A stretch of DNA of 64,000 bases from DASXRU01 sp033856235 (GCA_033856235.1 JAWVFI010000164.1:25394-89393); one strand, 5' to 3'. Shown: positions 1-8,861, numbered from the stretch's first letter. The notes: a model not told the origin generated them from the letters alone. A program made the numbers and translations.

Positions 1-1446
1 CTGCAGCAATCCGCCACGCCGGGCAAGGAAGACAGGCAGGCGAAAGCCAAACCGGTGTACACCGATACTGCTACTAAGTTAGAGCGAACAACATTCCGCG
101 GCTATGAGTTGACAAAAGTTGACGGAGCTAAGGTGGTTGCCCTGCTCAAGGGTATCGCCGTGGACGCCCTCGCGGAAGGTGATGAAGGCGAAGTCGTGTT
201 GGATTACACTCCTTTTTACGCTGAGAGCGGTGGCCAAGTCGGCGATGTGGGCAGGTTAAGCGACCCACCCGCTATCGCAGGTGGTACTGATCTCACGGCG
301 GCGCTCGCAACACGTCCTGGTGGTGATCTCATAGTAATCGTGCAGGACACTTACTCGCCGGCGCAGGGTTTGATCGTTCACAAGGTCAAAGTTGAAAAGG
401 GCACTCTGAAGGTGGGCGATATCGTTACCGCCGAAGTCGACGTCGAGAAGCGCGACGCCACGAGGCGTAATCACACGGCTACACACTTAATGCACGCTGC
501 CTTGCGCGAAGTCCTGGGAACCCACGTCAAACAGGCGGGCTCAGTCGTGGCGCCCAACTACTTGCGCTTTGACTTCAATCACTACCAGCCGTTGACGCAA
601 AGTGAAATCGAAGAGATCGAGCGTTTGGTCAACTATCACATCCTGCGAAATGAACCGGTGCAAACGGACGAGATGGCAGTAGAAGATGCCATGCGCTCTG
701 GCGCCATGGCTTTGTTCGGAGAGAAGTACGGTGAGAAAGTTCGCGTGCTTTCGATCAAGGGCGCAGAGGCGATTTTTTCAAAAGAGCTCTGCGGTGGCAC
801 GCACGTCCGCGCTACCGGTGACATTGGAGTATTCAAGATCATCAGCGACGAATCTATCGCTTCAGGCGTTAGACGAATTCGCGCCATCACCGGCGTGGAC
901 GCTTATGAGCGTTTCCGTGAAGACGAAGGACTCATCGCCCAAGTGACCGGCGAGCTGCGAACATCCCGCACCGAATTACCCGCCATGATTGGCAAGTTGC
1001 AGGATGAACTCAAGAAAGCCAGACGCGAGGCTGACGAGCTACGTCTGAAGATAGCGACGGGCGCAGTAGGCAGCGCCGCTGGAAATGGCGATGATGGTCG
1101 CGATATTGCGGGAGTGCGAGTGCTGGCGCGTGAAGCCAGCGGCCTGGATGCCACTGGTATGCGCCAGCTCTCAGACACACTGCTCGCGCGCATCAAATCA
1201 GGAGTCGTGATTGTGGGCCGTAGTAACGATGGCAAAGCATCGCTGATCGTTCGCACTTCAAACGATCTCACCTCCAGGGTTCCCGCCGGAAAGGTAATCA
1301 AGGAGCTTGCCCCAATAATTGGTGGCAAAGGCGGCGGCAAACCGGATATGGCTGAAGGTGGCGGCACGCAACCCGACAAACTAACTGAAGCGCTGGAAGC
1401 CAGCTACGCCGTGATCGAAAGACTGTTGACCCACGGGACAGCCTGA
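1..1446 (+). CDS. alaS: Alanyl-tRNA synthetase, C-terminal part (5' end outside window)
   Basis: Charges tRNA-Ala with alanine in the cytoplasm and hydrolyses mischarged Ser/Gly-tRNA-Ala. The reading frame is open from base 1, so the aminoacylation domain lies upstream; about 481 residues are visible. The editing domain is clear: an HTATHLMHA stretch (HxxxH zinc motif, near base 472) and a CGGTH motif near base 790 supply the usual zinc ligands. A charged coiled region follows (near bases 1000-1060), then the DHHA1/C-Ala domain with the glycine-rich GGKGGGKPDMAEGG loop near the end, typical of AlaRS. A GTG at base 55 is an internal codon, not the start. The gene ends 13 bp before a convergent gene. 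Identity is secure; only the N-terminal catalytic part is unseen. Confidence 0.97.
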   Translation: MQQSATPGKEDRQAKAKPVYTDTATKLERTTFRGYELTKVDGAKVVALLKGIAVDALAEGDEGEVVLDYTPFYAESGGQVGDVGRLSDPPAIAGGTDLTAALATRPGGDLIVIVQDTYSPAQGLIVHKVKVEKGTLKVGDIVTAEVDVEKRDATRRNHTATHLMHAALREVLGTHVKQAGSVVAPNYLRFDFNHYQPLTQSEIEEIERLVNYHILRNEPVQTDEMAVEDAMRSGAMALFGEKYGEKVRVLSIKGAEAIFSKELCGGTHVRATGDIGVFKIISDESIASGVRRIRAITGVDAYERFREDEGLIAQVTGELRTSRTELPAMIGKLQDELKKARREADELRLKIATGAVGSAAGNGDDGRDIAGVRVLAREASGLDATGMRQLSDTLLARIKSGVVIVGRSNDGKASLIVRTSNDLTSRVPAGKVIKELAPIIGGKGGGKPDMAEGGGTQPDKLTEALEASYAVIERLLTHGTA

Positions 1447-1459
1447 CGACTTCTTCACG

Positions 1460-1804
1460 CTACATCATCCTCTGTTTGTCCGTGAGGGCGATGTTCATCT
1501 TTTCCAGGGTCACGCGATTCAGCGTGCCAGTCACCTTCACACTTTCCGCTGTCTGGTACTTTTTCAGGCCGGCGCGCGTATCAGCGTCAAGCTTGCCTGT
1601 TTGCTCGCCGTTATAGAACCCTCGCCCTTTCAGTATCCCCTGGGCCTGCTTGATCTGATCTTTGTTCGCGCGAAAAACCGGGCCGCGCTTTTTCTTGGCG
1701 GCCGTATTTGTATTGGTGGCAGTCGATGAGTTGGTGTTCTGTGTGGCCAAAGCCATCGAAGAAACGAAGAGAAGCGACAGCACTACAGTGATGAGTTTTT
1801 TCAT
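1460..1804 (-). CDS. Small secreted peptidoglycan-binding domain protein
   Basis: A 114-residue protein with a classical signal peptide (MKKLITVVLSLLFVSSMALA), a Thr/Asn-rich linker, then one PG_binding_1-like helical repeat (about residues 48-105: IKQAQGILKGRGFYNGEQTG, followed by LDADTRAGLKKYQ). This fold usually anchors proteins to peptidoglycan; here there is no catalytic domain, so a binding or adaptor role in the periplasm is inferred. The gene is convergent with alaS. Ribosome site is a GGAAAAGA stretch just before the ATG. No partner hydrolase is adjacent, although a lytic transglycosylase lies 470 bp upstream on the other strand. Confidence 0.8.
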   Translation of the reverse strand: MKKLITVVLSLLFVSSMALATQNTNSSTATNTNTAAKKKRGPVFRANKDQIKQAQGILKGRGFYNGEQTGKLDADTRAGLKKYQTAESVKVTGTLNRVTLEKMNIALTDKQRMM

Positions 1805-2274
1805 GTTCTTTTCCTTTATTGTGAGGCGCGTTGGAGACGCGCGCTGGTTGTTCGAACTGAATTACAGGTGGTAAAGCGCGCGTATGATACTCTTGCCCCC
1901 ATTGCTCGCTAAGGCGATCGCGAAGGCCCCTCTTAACGCTCTCTGCTAACATTTTTGCAAGCAAAGCTTCTGACCGAATTGGCCTGAGCACCCTCAGCGG
2001 GTTCCCGCCTAACCTCAACTGGTATCGCCAGGCGCCCGATCCTCGCCACCAAAAAACCCCAGCAAAATCGCACGGACACCCTAAACTAGATAACAAATCC
2101 CAACAGAGTTGTTCTTAGTTGAACGCTATGTTAGTATCGCTTTGGCCTTCCGAATGGCCGAAATCCAAAACTTGTCCTAAGTCCTCAAGAAGTCCTTACA
2201 GAGCCTGCTAACGCGAGTGCGATTAGGATCGCAGCCAATCTTTCTTCGAAATTACGACCCTCCGGGAAACCGCA
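1805..2274. other. 470-bp intergenic region between divergent cell-wall genes
   Basis: This stretch separates the minus-strand peptidoglycan-binding gene from the plus-strand transglycosylase. Frames are open in places on the minus strand but the translations have no family resemblance, no ribosome site and overlap the neighbour in another frame. It should hold the promoters of both genes. Nothing else is recognised. Confidence 0.5.
2109..2137 (+). promoter_or_regulatory. Candidate sigma70-type promoter for the transglycosylase gene
   Basis: TTGTTC (2109-2114) and TAGTAT (2132-2137) are separated by exactly 17 bp, close to the TTGACA/TATAAT consensus. It would give a leader of roughly 130 nt before the ATG at 2275. 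This is a pattern match only. Confidence 0.3.
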
Positions 2275-3087
2275 ATGACAAAAACCCTCTGCACAATCAT
2301 CTTCGCCTTGATGGCCGCCATTCCCACCCTGGCCCAGGGAAGTCTTTATCAGTTCGACAACTTTGATATTCAAAACGGCGTACGGGTTCAAAAGCCGGCT
2401 GACGTAACGCGACCACGCACAGTCAAGAATCGTCTGCTGATGATGGCATCCGCAGACAAGACGAATAAGATCCAGTTGGTCGCGCGTACCTATCCGCAGC
2501 CCAGCCCGATTCCTTTGAATGTCAGCCGATCGCTGGATGGGTTCACGACCGGCAACGCCCTGGTAGACGGTTTCATAGTTGATTCGGGTAAGCGCAACGG
2601 CGTCGATCCGATTCTGCTTTACTCCATCATGCATCAGGAATCGAGTTTCAAAGCGCGCGCTACCTCGTACAAGGGCGCCCGGGGCTTGATGCAGTTAATG
2701 CCGCCCACGGCGATGCGTTTTGGGGTGACCAACATCTATGACCCACGCCAGAATATCGAGGGGGGCGCTCGCTATATGAGGTTTCTGCTTGATTACTTTG
2801 GCGGAAATGTGCGGCTTGCGTTGGCAGGATATAACGCGGGAGAAGGCGCGGTGCTGAAATATGGACGCCAGATACCTCCTTACCAGGAGACTCAGGAGTA
2901 TGTCCGCCGCATTTATCGTCGTTACGCGTTGATTCGCGACCCGCAGTCGGTGCAGGATGCCCGGCGTATAAATAATTCTGAGCTGGCCGCAGTCCAGTCG
3001 CGAGAACCGGTGGCGTTGAATATTTACGAGCGTTCCGTGTTCGCGGTGCGTTTGCCGGATGGAAGACTGCAGCTGGTTAGTCAGTAG
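2275..3087 (+). CDS. Secreted lytic transglycosylase (SLT domain)
   Basis: Cleaves the MurNAc-GlcNAc bond of peptidoglycan with formation of 1,6-anhydroMurNAc. The 270-residue protein has a signal peptide (MTKTLCTIIFALMAAIPTLA) and a C-terminal Slt-type lysozyme-like domain, about residues 95-220. The catalytic glutamate is Glu122 in HQESSF, followed by the family motif GLMQLMP and later ALAGYNAGEGAV. A LysM or other binding domain is absent; residues 22-90 are unassigned. Followed directly by a strong terminator at 3106-3144, so it is a single-gene transcript. Family call is firm; subfamily (MltC/Slt-like) is not resolved. Confidence 0.92.
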   Translation: MTKTLCTIIFALMAAIPTLAQGSLYQFDNFDIQNGVRVQKPADVTRPRTVKNRLLMMASADKTNKIQLVARTYPQPSPIPLNVSRSLDGFTTGNALVDGFIVDSGKRNGVDPILLYSIMHQESSFKARATSYKGARGLMQLMPPTAMRFGVTNIYDPRQNIEGGARYMRFLLDYFGGNVRLALAGYNAGEGAVLKYGRQIPPYQETQEYVRRIYRRYALIRDPQSVQDARRINNSELAAVQSREPVALNIYERSVFAVRLPDGRLQLVSQ

Positions 3088-3105
3088 CGGCTCAACCAAA
3101 GTTTT

Positions 3106-3144
3106 AAAAAGAGGCGGACCTGTTCATAAGGTCCGCCTCTTTTT
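3106..3144 (+). terminator. Rho-independent terminator after transglycosylase
   Basis: A perfect 15-bp stem (3106-3120 with 3130-3144; core GAGGCGGACC / GGTCCGCCTC) with a 9-nt loop; the descending arm ends in a TTTTT run. The stem's A/T ends make it potentially bidirectional, but the opposite strand has no nearby gene end. Confidence 0.92.
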
Positions 3145-3231
3145 GTGTGCTAATGGCCCTCATGTTTGGGCTGGGGCTTTATTTCGGTATGATTCATTTG
3201 TTATCGAAAGGCCCTTGCTAACAGCCGGTGA

Positions 3232-4650
3232 ATGAACTCCGTTAGAGAAGCAATGCTTGACCCCCGGGAAAAAAATGATGAAGCGCCAGTGCGCCGGGTC
3301 TTGATTGTGACCGACGCCGCAAAGGCAGTCTTCCAGCCGCAATTGGAGGCAGCAGGCTTAGTGACGCTGGCCACAACTTCGGCCAGAGCACTACTAGCGA
3401 TTAGCGAATTCTCCCCCTCGGTTCTGATCATTGAAATGGCCGCGGCAGATTCTGCCAGAGATGAGCGAGTCGCTTTGGCGCGACAACTGCGCTCGACTTC
3501 TGCCACCTATACGCTCCCTATTGTGATGGTTTGTGATCTGTGTGATGAGAACATTCGACAAGTGGCGACGAGTATTGGCGTTGATGATTGTTTTGCCCGG
3601 GCCACTCCGGTGTCTGAAGTGCTGGCGCGATTGGATGCGTTGTTCTGGCGCGTCGCGGCTGGACGCCGGTCTCCTGCTTTATTGGAAGGTCAGCGACTGG
3701 AGATCGATAATTTCCTTCTGCTGTTAGATTCAATTCGCGAACAGATTGACCGGCGACAACCAGGAACCGTGGCGCTACTGGTTGTGGCTTGTGCTTCTCA
3801 ACCGACGTCCGCCCGCAGAATAGAGCGGGTCAAAGAAGAGGCGTTCGGATTCTTCAAACTCAATCTGCGGCGTCTGGATGAGGTTGCCTTTTACGGGCCG
3901 AACGCGCTGCTGATTTGCCTTCCGCGGCTGAGTTCTTCGGCGGCAAGTTCCAGGTTGCGCGAGTTACGCGCGGAGTTCCTTTCGGCACACGCCGACGTCG
4001 AGGTGCACATGGGTTTAGCTTCGTTTCCAGCCGATGGCACGGATGTGGAAAAGCTGCTTGAGAAATGCGACGCCGCAGCGGCCAGAGCGCCGGCTGAATT
4101 TCCCACAGACTCCGACACATCGGAACACATGGAACTTCTGGTTTCCGGTTCTGAGATACTCAGTCCGCCTGTTCGACAAACCGCGCAATCCGATGCCACC
4201 GCAACCAAGATCAAAGAGCTGGCACTAGAGGCCGCGCCAAAGGCCGCAGTTCGGACCGGGGAAGCCAGCGAGGACGTTAGGGCGCTCCGGGTGTTACTGG
4301 CCGTGTCAGATGCACCGCGGATGGCGCGCTTGAATTCTCTGATTCGCTCGGCCGGCTACGAAGTTCGAGCTGCTTTCGATGGAGAGCAAGCATTGAGTCT
4401 CCTAAGAATCGAACGGCCCGATCTACTGCTGTTGGAATCCGGGCTGGACAAAATCAACGGGTTGGAGATGATCGAACGTCTGCGCCAGCAGGGGGGAGGC
4501 CGGATCCTTTTACCGGTACTATTCCTTAATTCGTCCGGGGACGATAACGCGGGTCGCGAGGCGCTCGCGTTGGGCGCGCGCAAGGTCCTGACTCAGCCGT
4601 TTGAGCCGGGCGATGTCCTGGCCGGAATGCGCGAAGCGGCAAGTGTTTAG
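3232..4650 (+). CDS. Degenerate receiver / GGDEF-like / receiver regulator
   Basis: A 472-residue cytoplasmic protein with three recognisable folds: an N-terminal receiver-like domain (about 20-140), a middle GGDEF-like domain (about 170-295) and a C-terminal receiver-like domain (about 350-470). All three have lost their signature residues. The phosphoacceptor Asp is Glu in both receivers (VLIIEMAAAD and LLLLESGLDKING), the conserved Lys before Pro is replaced (ARATP; TQPF), and the GGDEF motif reads YGPNALL. This is read from the sequence; that the protein no longer signals by phosphotransfer or cyclic-di-GMP synthesis is inferred. It may act as a scaffold or phosphorylation-independent regulator. 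Start: ATG at 3247 (second Met) is also possible. Gene lies 13 bp upstream of the zinc-ribbon/PH gene and is probably co-transcribed. Confidence 0.75.
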   Translation: MNSVREAMLDPREKNDEAPVRRVLIVTDAAKAVFQPQLEAAGLVTLATTSARALLAISEFSPSVLIIEMAAADSARDERVALARQLRSTSATYTLPIVMVCDLCDENIRQVATSIGVDDCFARATPVSEVLARLDALFWRVAAGRRSPALLEGQRLEIDNFLLLLDSIREQIDRRQPGTVALLVVACASQPTSARRIERVKEEAFGFFKLNLRRLDEVAFYGPNALLICLPRLSSSAASSRLRELRAEFLSAHADVEVHMGLASFPADGTDVEKLLEKCDAAAARAPAEFPTDSDTSEHMELLVSGSEILSPPVRQTAQSDATATKIKELALEAAPKAAVRTGEASEDVRALRVLLAVSDAPRMARLNSLIRSAGYEVRAAFDGEQALSLLRIERPDLLLLESGLDKINGLEMIERLRQQGGGRILLPVLFLNSSGDDNAGREALALGARKVLTQPFEPGDVLAGMREAASV

Positions 4651-4663
4651 CGAGGTAAAGAGT

Positions 4664-5257
4664 ATGCACTGCAACAACTGTGGTTCCTACGTCCCGGCCA
4701 GCGTCCGCTTTTGTGCAAACTGCGGCGTACCGGCCAGCGATCCGGAGGCAACCAGAATTGCTCGGACGCAACCAGGAGTAATGGAACGCGCGGGCGGCGA
4801 ACATGATCTCGAGCAGGTGATCTTTACCACGCGCCCGACGCTGATCTTCATCAAGATCGGTTATCTTGCCGCCGTGATTGCGGCCATTTTGGTCACAGTG
4901 CTGCTGGCGATGATTCCGGGCGTGGAAGTGCCCTTCTACATTTCTTTACCGCTGGCTCTGTCCCTGTTGCTGATTCCAGCCTATTACCATCTGCGGCGCA
5001 ACATGCTGCGCTACACGTTGACTGATTCCAAGATTGAAATTGATTATGGATTGATTTCCCGCACGACCCGCAACATTCCTTTGAGCAAAATCCAGGATGT
5101 GACGGTTTCGGCAAGCATTTGGCAGCGCCTGCTGCGGTTTGGTGATGTGGTAATAGATAACGCCAGCGAGATGGGTGGCACAACCGTGCTTAAGAACATC
5201 AACACGCCGCGGCATTACGCAGATCTGCTTTTGCGGGAGCTGCGCCGGTGGCAGTAG
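4664..5257 (+). CDS. Zinc-ribbon plus bacterial PH-domain (YdbS-like) membrane protein
   Basis: The start is taken at the ATG of MHCNNCG because it is preceded by a GAGGT ribosome site and begins exactly at the zinc ribbon; a longer frame upstream overlaps the previous gene. The protein (about 197 residues) has an N-terminal zinc ribbon with Cys3, Cys6, Cys17 and Cys20, two membrane helices (about residues 63-108), and a bPH2/DUF304 domain with the typical LTDSKIEIDYGLISRTTRNIPLSKIQDV strand pattern (split here: LTDSKIEIDYG, then IPLSKIQDVTV). Such proteins are membrane-anchored and of unknown function. Lies 13 bp after the degenerate regulator. Confidence 0.8.
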   Translation: MHCNNCGSYVPASVRFCANCGVPASDPEATRIARTQPGVMERAGGEHDLEQVIFTTRPTLIFIKIGYLAAVIAAILVTVLLAMIPGVEVPFYISLPLALSLLLIPAYYHLRRNMLRYTLTDSKIEIDYGLISRTTRNIPLSKIQDVTVSASIWQRLLRFGDVVIDNASEMGGTTVLKNINTPRHYADLLLRELRRWQ

Positions 5258-5361
5258 ACTTTCGTCCGTGTTCCTGGCTTTCCGTCGTTAGCTGGAACAT
5301 TGGTGGTGGGCCGGGGTCTAAGTACACTCGTACCGATTTGTTCATTTTTTGAGAGGCTTAC

Positions 5362-6543
5362 GTGCGCTTTTTTTTCTTAGTTCGACATCTGCTGGTGGTA
5401 GTCGCGGTTCTGGGTTTGCCAGTCTCCGCGGCAGCCGCCCTGCCAATTGATGCAGCGGCCAAAAGTTTACCTGATCAGCTGGATAAGTATCGCGCGAGTG
5501 GGCCACCCCAGTTACCCGAAGCCGGCCTTTTCGAACAAAGGAGTCCCGAGGATTTTGGATCCACATCGTCGGCTACGCGCACTTACATCCTCACTGGTGG
5601 GCGCCTGGCCCAAGTGACTGTCAGCCTGGTCAAGACGTTGAGCGATTCGGGGGCATTTGCACTGTTGTCGGATCAAAGGACCGGCGCAGAGACGATTAAG
5701 CAGGGAGTCGTTGGCACTGCGAGTATCGTTCATCCCGGCGGCATGCTGGATCCCGCTTGGGTCGCGTTCTTCAAGGGTCGTGACTTTGTACTCCTCAGCA
5801 CTGTTCATAAGGCAGAGGCGACTCAGGACGATCTCCTAACCTTCGCGCGCGGTTTGGCCGAAGGCTTGGACGCCTCTGAGGATGACATCCCGGTGTTAAT
5901 AAGACATTTGCCACAGTGGCAAACAGCCCAGCCATGGGCGCGCTATGCGGTCAGTTCTAACTCCTTGAAGAAGAACGTAGCAAGCCAAACCATCCTGAAT
6001 GAAGTTGGTTTCGACGGTGGGACCGAAGCAGTAGTCGCAGACTATGGTTCATCGCGACTCGTTATTATCGAATTCACGACGCCCCAGCTCTCCATCGATA
6101 ACGATCGGCGCATTGCAGCGAAGATTCAGGAACTCCGAAACTCCGGCCAACCAGTTCCTTCCGCCTATCGCCGCGTCGGCAATTATTCAGTTTTTGTTTT
6201 CAATGCCCCGGATGAAAAAACCGCCACTGAGTTAATCGACCAGGTGAAATACGAACAGGTCGTGCAATGGCTAGGCGAAAATCCTTACTGGTTTGAGAAG
6301 GCCCAACGGATGTACGCGCAAACAACTGCGAGCGTACTAGTAGCAGTACTCCAAAGTTCGGGGCTTTCGCTTTTAATTTGTCTCGGGATCGGGGGCATCT
6401 TCGGATTTTTCCTGTTCCGCCGCCGACGTGCGCAGCAAGCGGCCGCAACCTACTCCGATGCCGGAGGAATGACGCGGCTCAATATTGATGAGATGACAGC
6501 CGACCATCGTGATCAGAAACTGCTGCTCAGTGACAAACCATAA
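5362..6543 (+). CDS. Secreted/membrane protein of unknown function
   Basis: 393 residues starting at a GTG preceded by GAGAGG. A signal peptide (residues 1-26), a large extracytoplasmic domain and a single membrane helix near residue 335-355 followed by an arginine-rich stop-transfer (FRRRRAQQ) and a short cytoplasmic tail. The extracytoplasmic part resembles the DUF6599-type proteins of Acidobacteriota in its pattern (QLPEAGLFEQRSPEDFG, then TYILTGGRLAQV), but I cannot confirm that assignment here. Single-gene transcript by its own terminator at 6557. Confidence 0.65.
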   Translation: MRFFFLVRHLLVVVAVLGLPVSAAAALPIDAAAKSLPDQLDKYRASGPPQLPEAGLFEQRSPEDFGSTSSATRTYILTGGRLAQVTVSLVKTLSDSGAFALLSDQRTGAETIKQGVVGTASIVHPGGMLDPAWVAFFKGRDFVLLSTVHKAEATQDDLLTFARGLAEGLDASEDDIPVLIRHLPQWQTAQPWARYAVSSNSLKKNVASQTILNEVGFDGGTEAVVADYGSSRLVIIEFTTPQLSIDNDRRIAAKIQELRNSGQPVPSAYRRVGNYSVFVFNAPDEKTATELIDQVKYEQVVQWLGENPYWFEKAQRMYAQTTASVLVAVLQSSGLSLLICLGIGGIFGFFLFRRRRAQQAAATYSDAGGMTRLNIDEMTADHRDQKLLLSDKP

Positions 6544-6556
6544 CTACCAAAGCAAA

Positions 6557-6588
6557 AACGCGGTTGGAGAATCATCTCCAACCGCGTT
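6557..6588 (+). terminator. Rho-independent terminator
   Basis: A perfect 14-bp stem (AACGCGGTTGGAGA at 6557-6570 with its complement at 6575-6588) around a 4-nt ATCA loop, 13 bp after the stop at 6543. The downstream T-tract is weak (CTTCCT). Confidence 0.8.
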
Positions 6589-7088
6589 CTTCCTACCCTT
6601 AGCTCGTTAGTAACTTAGACCCTACTAGAAACCCTTACCGACTTTGCGGGCTGCCGGTCTTCCTGAGGAGGCTCCCCCAAGCCTCTGACAAGCGAAACCG
6701 GCAGCCCAGCAATGAACGCCCTTTGACCTATTCGCCGATGACGACCCCGTTCCCCCGAAAGGGCCGCCGCCTGCTCCTGTTAATGAGAGGACGCCTCCCC
6801 CAAAGCCTCCACTCATTTGGTCGCCGAGCCTGACCCGATATACCTTTTTACCCTTCTATGTCTAACTGCGAGATTGCTGAGCAATGAGCGTGCCAGTGGC
6901 ACAGAACTCGTTCACAGATTCTGACGTAGCCTTAAAATATAGAGAAAACGCCCTTCGTGATTTGAGCCCGTCACGGTGGCTGTAAGTGCGAGCCAGCACT
7001 TTTGTAAACGTTCCGTACAGTCGAGAGAGTTTGCTGAATTGAAATCAAACGGGGGGAGAGTGGGAGCGAACTTAACTTGATTAGGGAA
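6589..7088. other. 500-bp gene-free region with nested inverted and direct repeats
   Basis: No convincing gene. A long hairpin pairs GGGCTGCCGGT (6648-6658) with ACCGGCAGCCC (6697-6707), enclosing a smaller one (GAGGCT 6668-6673 / AGCCTC 6680-6685). A similar motif, GAGG..GCCTCCCCCAAAGCCTC, recurs at 6787-6809, giving two related hairpins about 120 bp apart. A third small hairpin, AAGTGC-gagcca-GCACTT, lies near 6985-7002. The glycine-rich minus-strand frame at 6625-6816 has no ribosome site. A structured RNA on either strand is possible. Confidence 0.4.
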
Positions 7089-7643
7089 TTAGAAATTGTC
7101 TGGCCGAAAGGGGCGACCATAAAACTCCTGGTAGAGCCAGCCCAGTACCCGGACTTCCGCCGTACAGAGAGTTTCCAACCAACAGTTCACGAGAAAATTG
7201 GATCGCGCGTTGGCGGCGGGGATCTTTTCCGACTCAGTAACTACTGAAGCCGGCGAGGCCAGATCGAGTCGATAGGCAGCGGCCACGTCTTCGGTCGCCT
7301 TGGTGGCCTTGTCGAGAGCATTCAGGAGCTGGCACATCCAGCTGTGTAGTTGCTCTTCGTTAGCATGCTCTGAAAGTGCCTGCAGAATCCCAATAGCAAC
7401 CCGGTCCTCAGCGCGATTAAAGAAAAAGACTTCTTCGCCCGAACTGCGGCTCTGTTCCTGTTTCCACTGGAAAACCTCTTCCACCCGCGGATTCCTGACG
7501 ACCGCAACCCGCTGATCGTAGTCCAGGAACCATTGAATGACCTCTGGCAGCGAATCAACGTCGATGGCGCCACGCTCGTCTCTTCCTAAGGGGGGCTGCG
7601 CTGAATCCGTCTGCGCGATCGTATCGGCGTTGGATTGGGACAT
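7089..7643 (-). CDS. Conserved-looking cytoplasmic protein, unknown function
   Basis: 184 residues, soluble, acidic, mostly helical by composition, with no signal peptide or membrane segment. The N-terminal 25 residues are polar and probably disordered; the rest is rich in Trp and aromatic residues (IQWFLDYDQRVAV, EEVFFFNRAEDRVAIGILQA). I do not recognise a family. It begins 8 bp after the asparaginase stop and is probably in the same transcript, so a role linked to that enzyme cannot be excluded. Confidence 0.6.
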   Translation of the reverse strand: MSQSNADTIAQTDSAQPPLGRDERGAIDVDSLPEVIQWFLDYDQRVAVVRNPRVEEVFQWKQEQSRSSGEEVFFFNRAEDRVAIGILQALSEHANEEQLHSWMCQLLNALDKATKATEDVAAAYRLDLASPASVVTESEKIPAANARSNFLVNCWLETLCTAEVRVLGWLYQEFYGRPFRPDNF

Positions 7644-7651
7644 ATGCTGCC

Positions 7652-8740
7652 TTATGCTCCCACGTTCCTTGGGGCCCGCTCCAACTTAAAGGCGGGACGC
7701 ACCTCGCCAACTACGTCACCGCGACGGTTGGTGACGGGAAAGAATGCATAAGAAGCCACAGCTTCCAGAGATTCATCCTTGAGTACGCCAAGTTGGCGCA
7801 GCGCTTCAATTACCACTGTGGGACGGGCCCGGCGATCCTCTCCATCTTCAATCTTCAGCGCTAAGCCGAATCCCTGAGGCCAATCAGCACTGGGAAGGAC
7901 GGCCACCGTGTACACGCCTTCGGCGCCAACCTTGGAAATCAGCTGTCCTCGCGCCGCTCGAATCAACTCCGTATCCAGGCGCTCCTCAGTGCCGCCCACC
8001 ATTTCAGGATGGTTAATCATTGCTTTCACGATTCGTTTGCACGCCTCACGGGTTTTCTCATCAAAACCGGGAGGCGGCGAAACCAGGCGTGCGTACATTT
8101 GGGCCATCGCGCGAACAGTAATGCCAAAGACCGGAACTCCGCATCCGTCGATGCCAATGGAAATGTCTTCTACAGGTACTCCGGAGAACTGGGCCACGAC
8201 CTTGCCAATCAGGATTTGGGCTGGATTCTCCGGTTGGTCATAATCTTCCGTGGACGCATTCAGATGAAGCGCCAGAGCCAGCATTCCCGCGTGCTTTCCT
8301 GAGCAGTTGTTCTGCAGGACGTCCGGCTGGCTGCCCGACTCGCGCAGTTGACGCGCCACTTCCGGGCTGAAAGGCTCATGGATCCCACATTTTAGCGCTG
8401 ACTTATCGAGGCCAACCTTTTGCAGCATCGAGCTGACTGCTGCGGTATGAATCGCTTCGCCGCTGTGTGATCCGCAGGCCACGGCTATTTCCTTTTCGGT
8501 AAATCCAAAATGGTCAGCGGCGCCGGAGGACAACAGGGGAATCGCCTGATGCGGTTTGCAGGAGGACCGCAGGAAAGTTACCGTGCCGGGCACCCCTAGC
8601 TGGGCCAGTACGTGGCCGTCGGGATCTACGGCGGCGATATGGCCGCGGTGCCGCGATTCCGTGATTGCTCCCCGGCGCACCTCAACGAGAGGGGCGGCGA
8701 TGGGAACATCTTGATTCGTTGGGCCTTGTTTGGTTGTCAT
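7652..8740 (-). CDS. L-asparaginase II family protein (Rhizobium AnsA type)
   Basis: Predicted to hydrolyse asparagine to aspartate and ammonia. The 362-residue sequence matches the asparaginase II family unrelated to E. coli AnsB: LVEVRRGAITESRHRG at the N-terminus, the RSSCKPHQ motif with the nucleophilic Ser/Lys pair (about residues 58-65), ACGSHSGE, and NNCSGKHAGML with conserved Cys and Lys. GIDGCGVPVFG is a further family motif. No signal peptide, so cytoplasmic. Followed 8 bp later by the 184-residue unknown protein. The asparagine synthase at 30.4 kb would be its metabolic opposite. Substrate has been shown for only a few family members, so specificity is by homology. Confidence 0.87.
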   Translation of the reverse strand: MTTKQGPTNQDVPIAAPLVEVRRGAITESRHRGHIAAVDPDGHVLAQLGVPGTVTFLRSSCKPHQAIPLLSSGAADHFGFTEKEIAVACGSHSGEAIHTAAVSSMLQKVGLDKSALKCGIHEPFSPEVARQLRESGSQPDVLQNNCSGKHAGMLALALHLNASTEDYDQPENPAQILIGKVVAQFSGVPVEDISIGIDGCGVPVFGITVRAMAQMYARLVSPPPGFDEKTREACKRIVKAMINHPEMVGGTEERLDTELIRAARGQLISKVGAEGVYTVAVLPSADWPQGFGLALKIEDGEDRRARPTVVIEALRQLGVLKDESLEAVASYAFFPVTNRRGDVVGEVRPAFKLERAPRNVGA

Positions 8741-8794
8741 AAGCGTTACGGGAATGATTGTATCGTGGCCGTGGGCACACCGCCAGAATGTTCA

Positions 8795-8836
8795 ACAAAA
8801 AAGAAAGGGCGAATCCGGCGGCTGCCTGATTCACCC
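8795..8836 (-). terminator. Rho-independent terminator of the 3D-domain gene
   Basis: On the minus strand, GGGTGAATC (8836-8828) pairs with GATTCGCCC (8815-8807) with one G-T wobble, followed by TTTCTTTTTT. It lies 26 bp after the stop of the 3D-domain gene at 8862. Confidence 0.8.
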
Positions 8837-8861
8837 TGGTTCTGACTCTTTTCCGGCTTGG

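Noticed and set aside
1611..2096. 161-residue minus-strand frame
   Set aside because: Overlaps the peptidoglycan-binding gene in a different frame with no family match or ribosome site.
6625..6816. Glycine-rich 63-residue minus-strand frame as a peptide gene or bacteriocin
   Set aside because: No ribosome site, low-complexity translation caused by the hairpins, no processing or export genes nearby.
6625..6850. Signal recognition particle RNA on the minus strand (GGTCAGG)
   Set aside because: The conserved GGAAGNAGCAGCC loop is missing.
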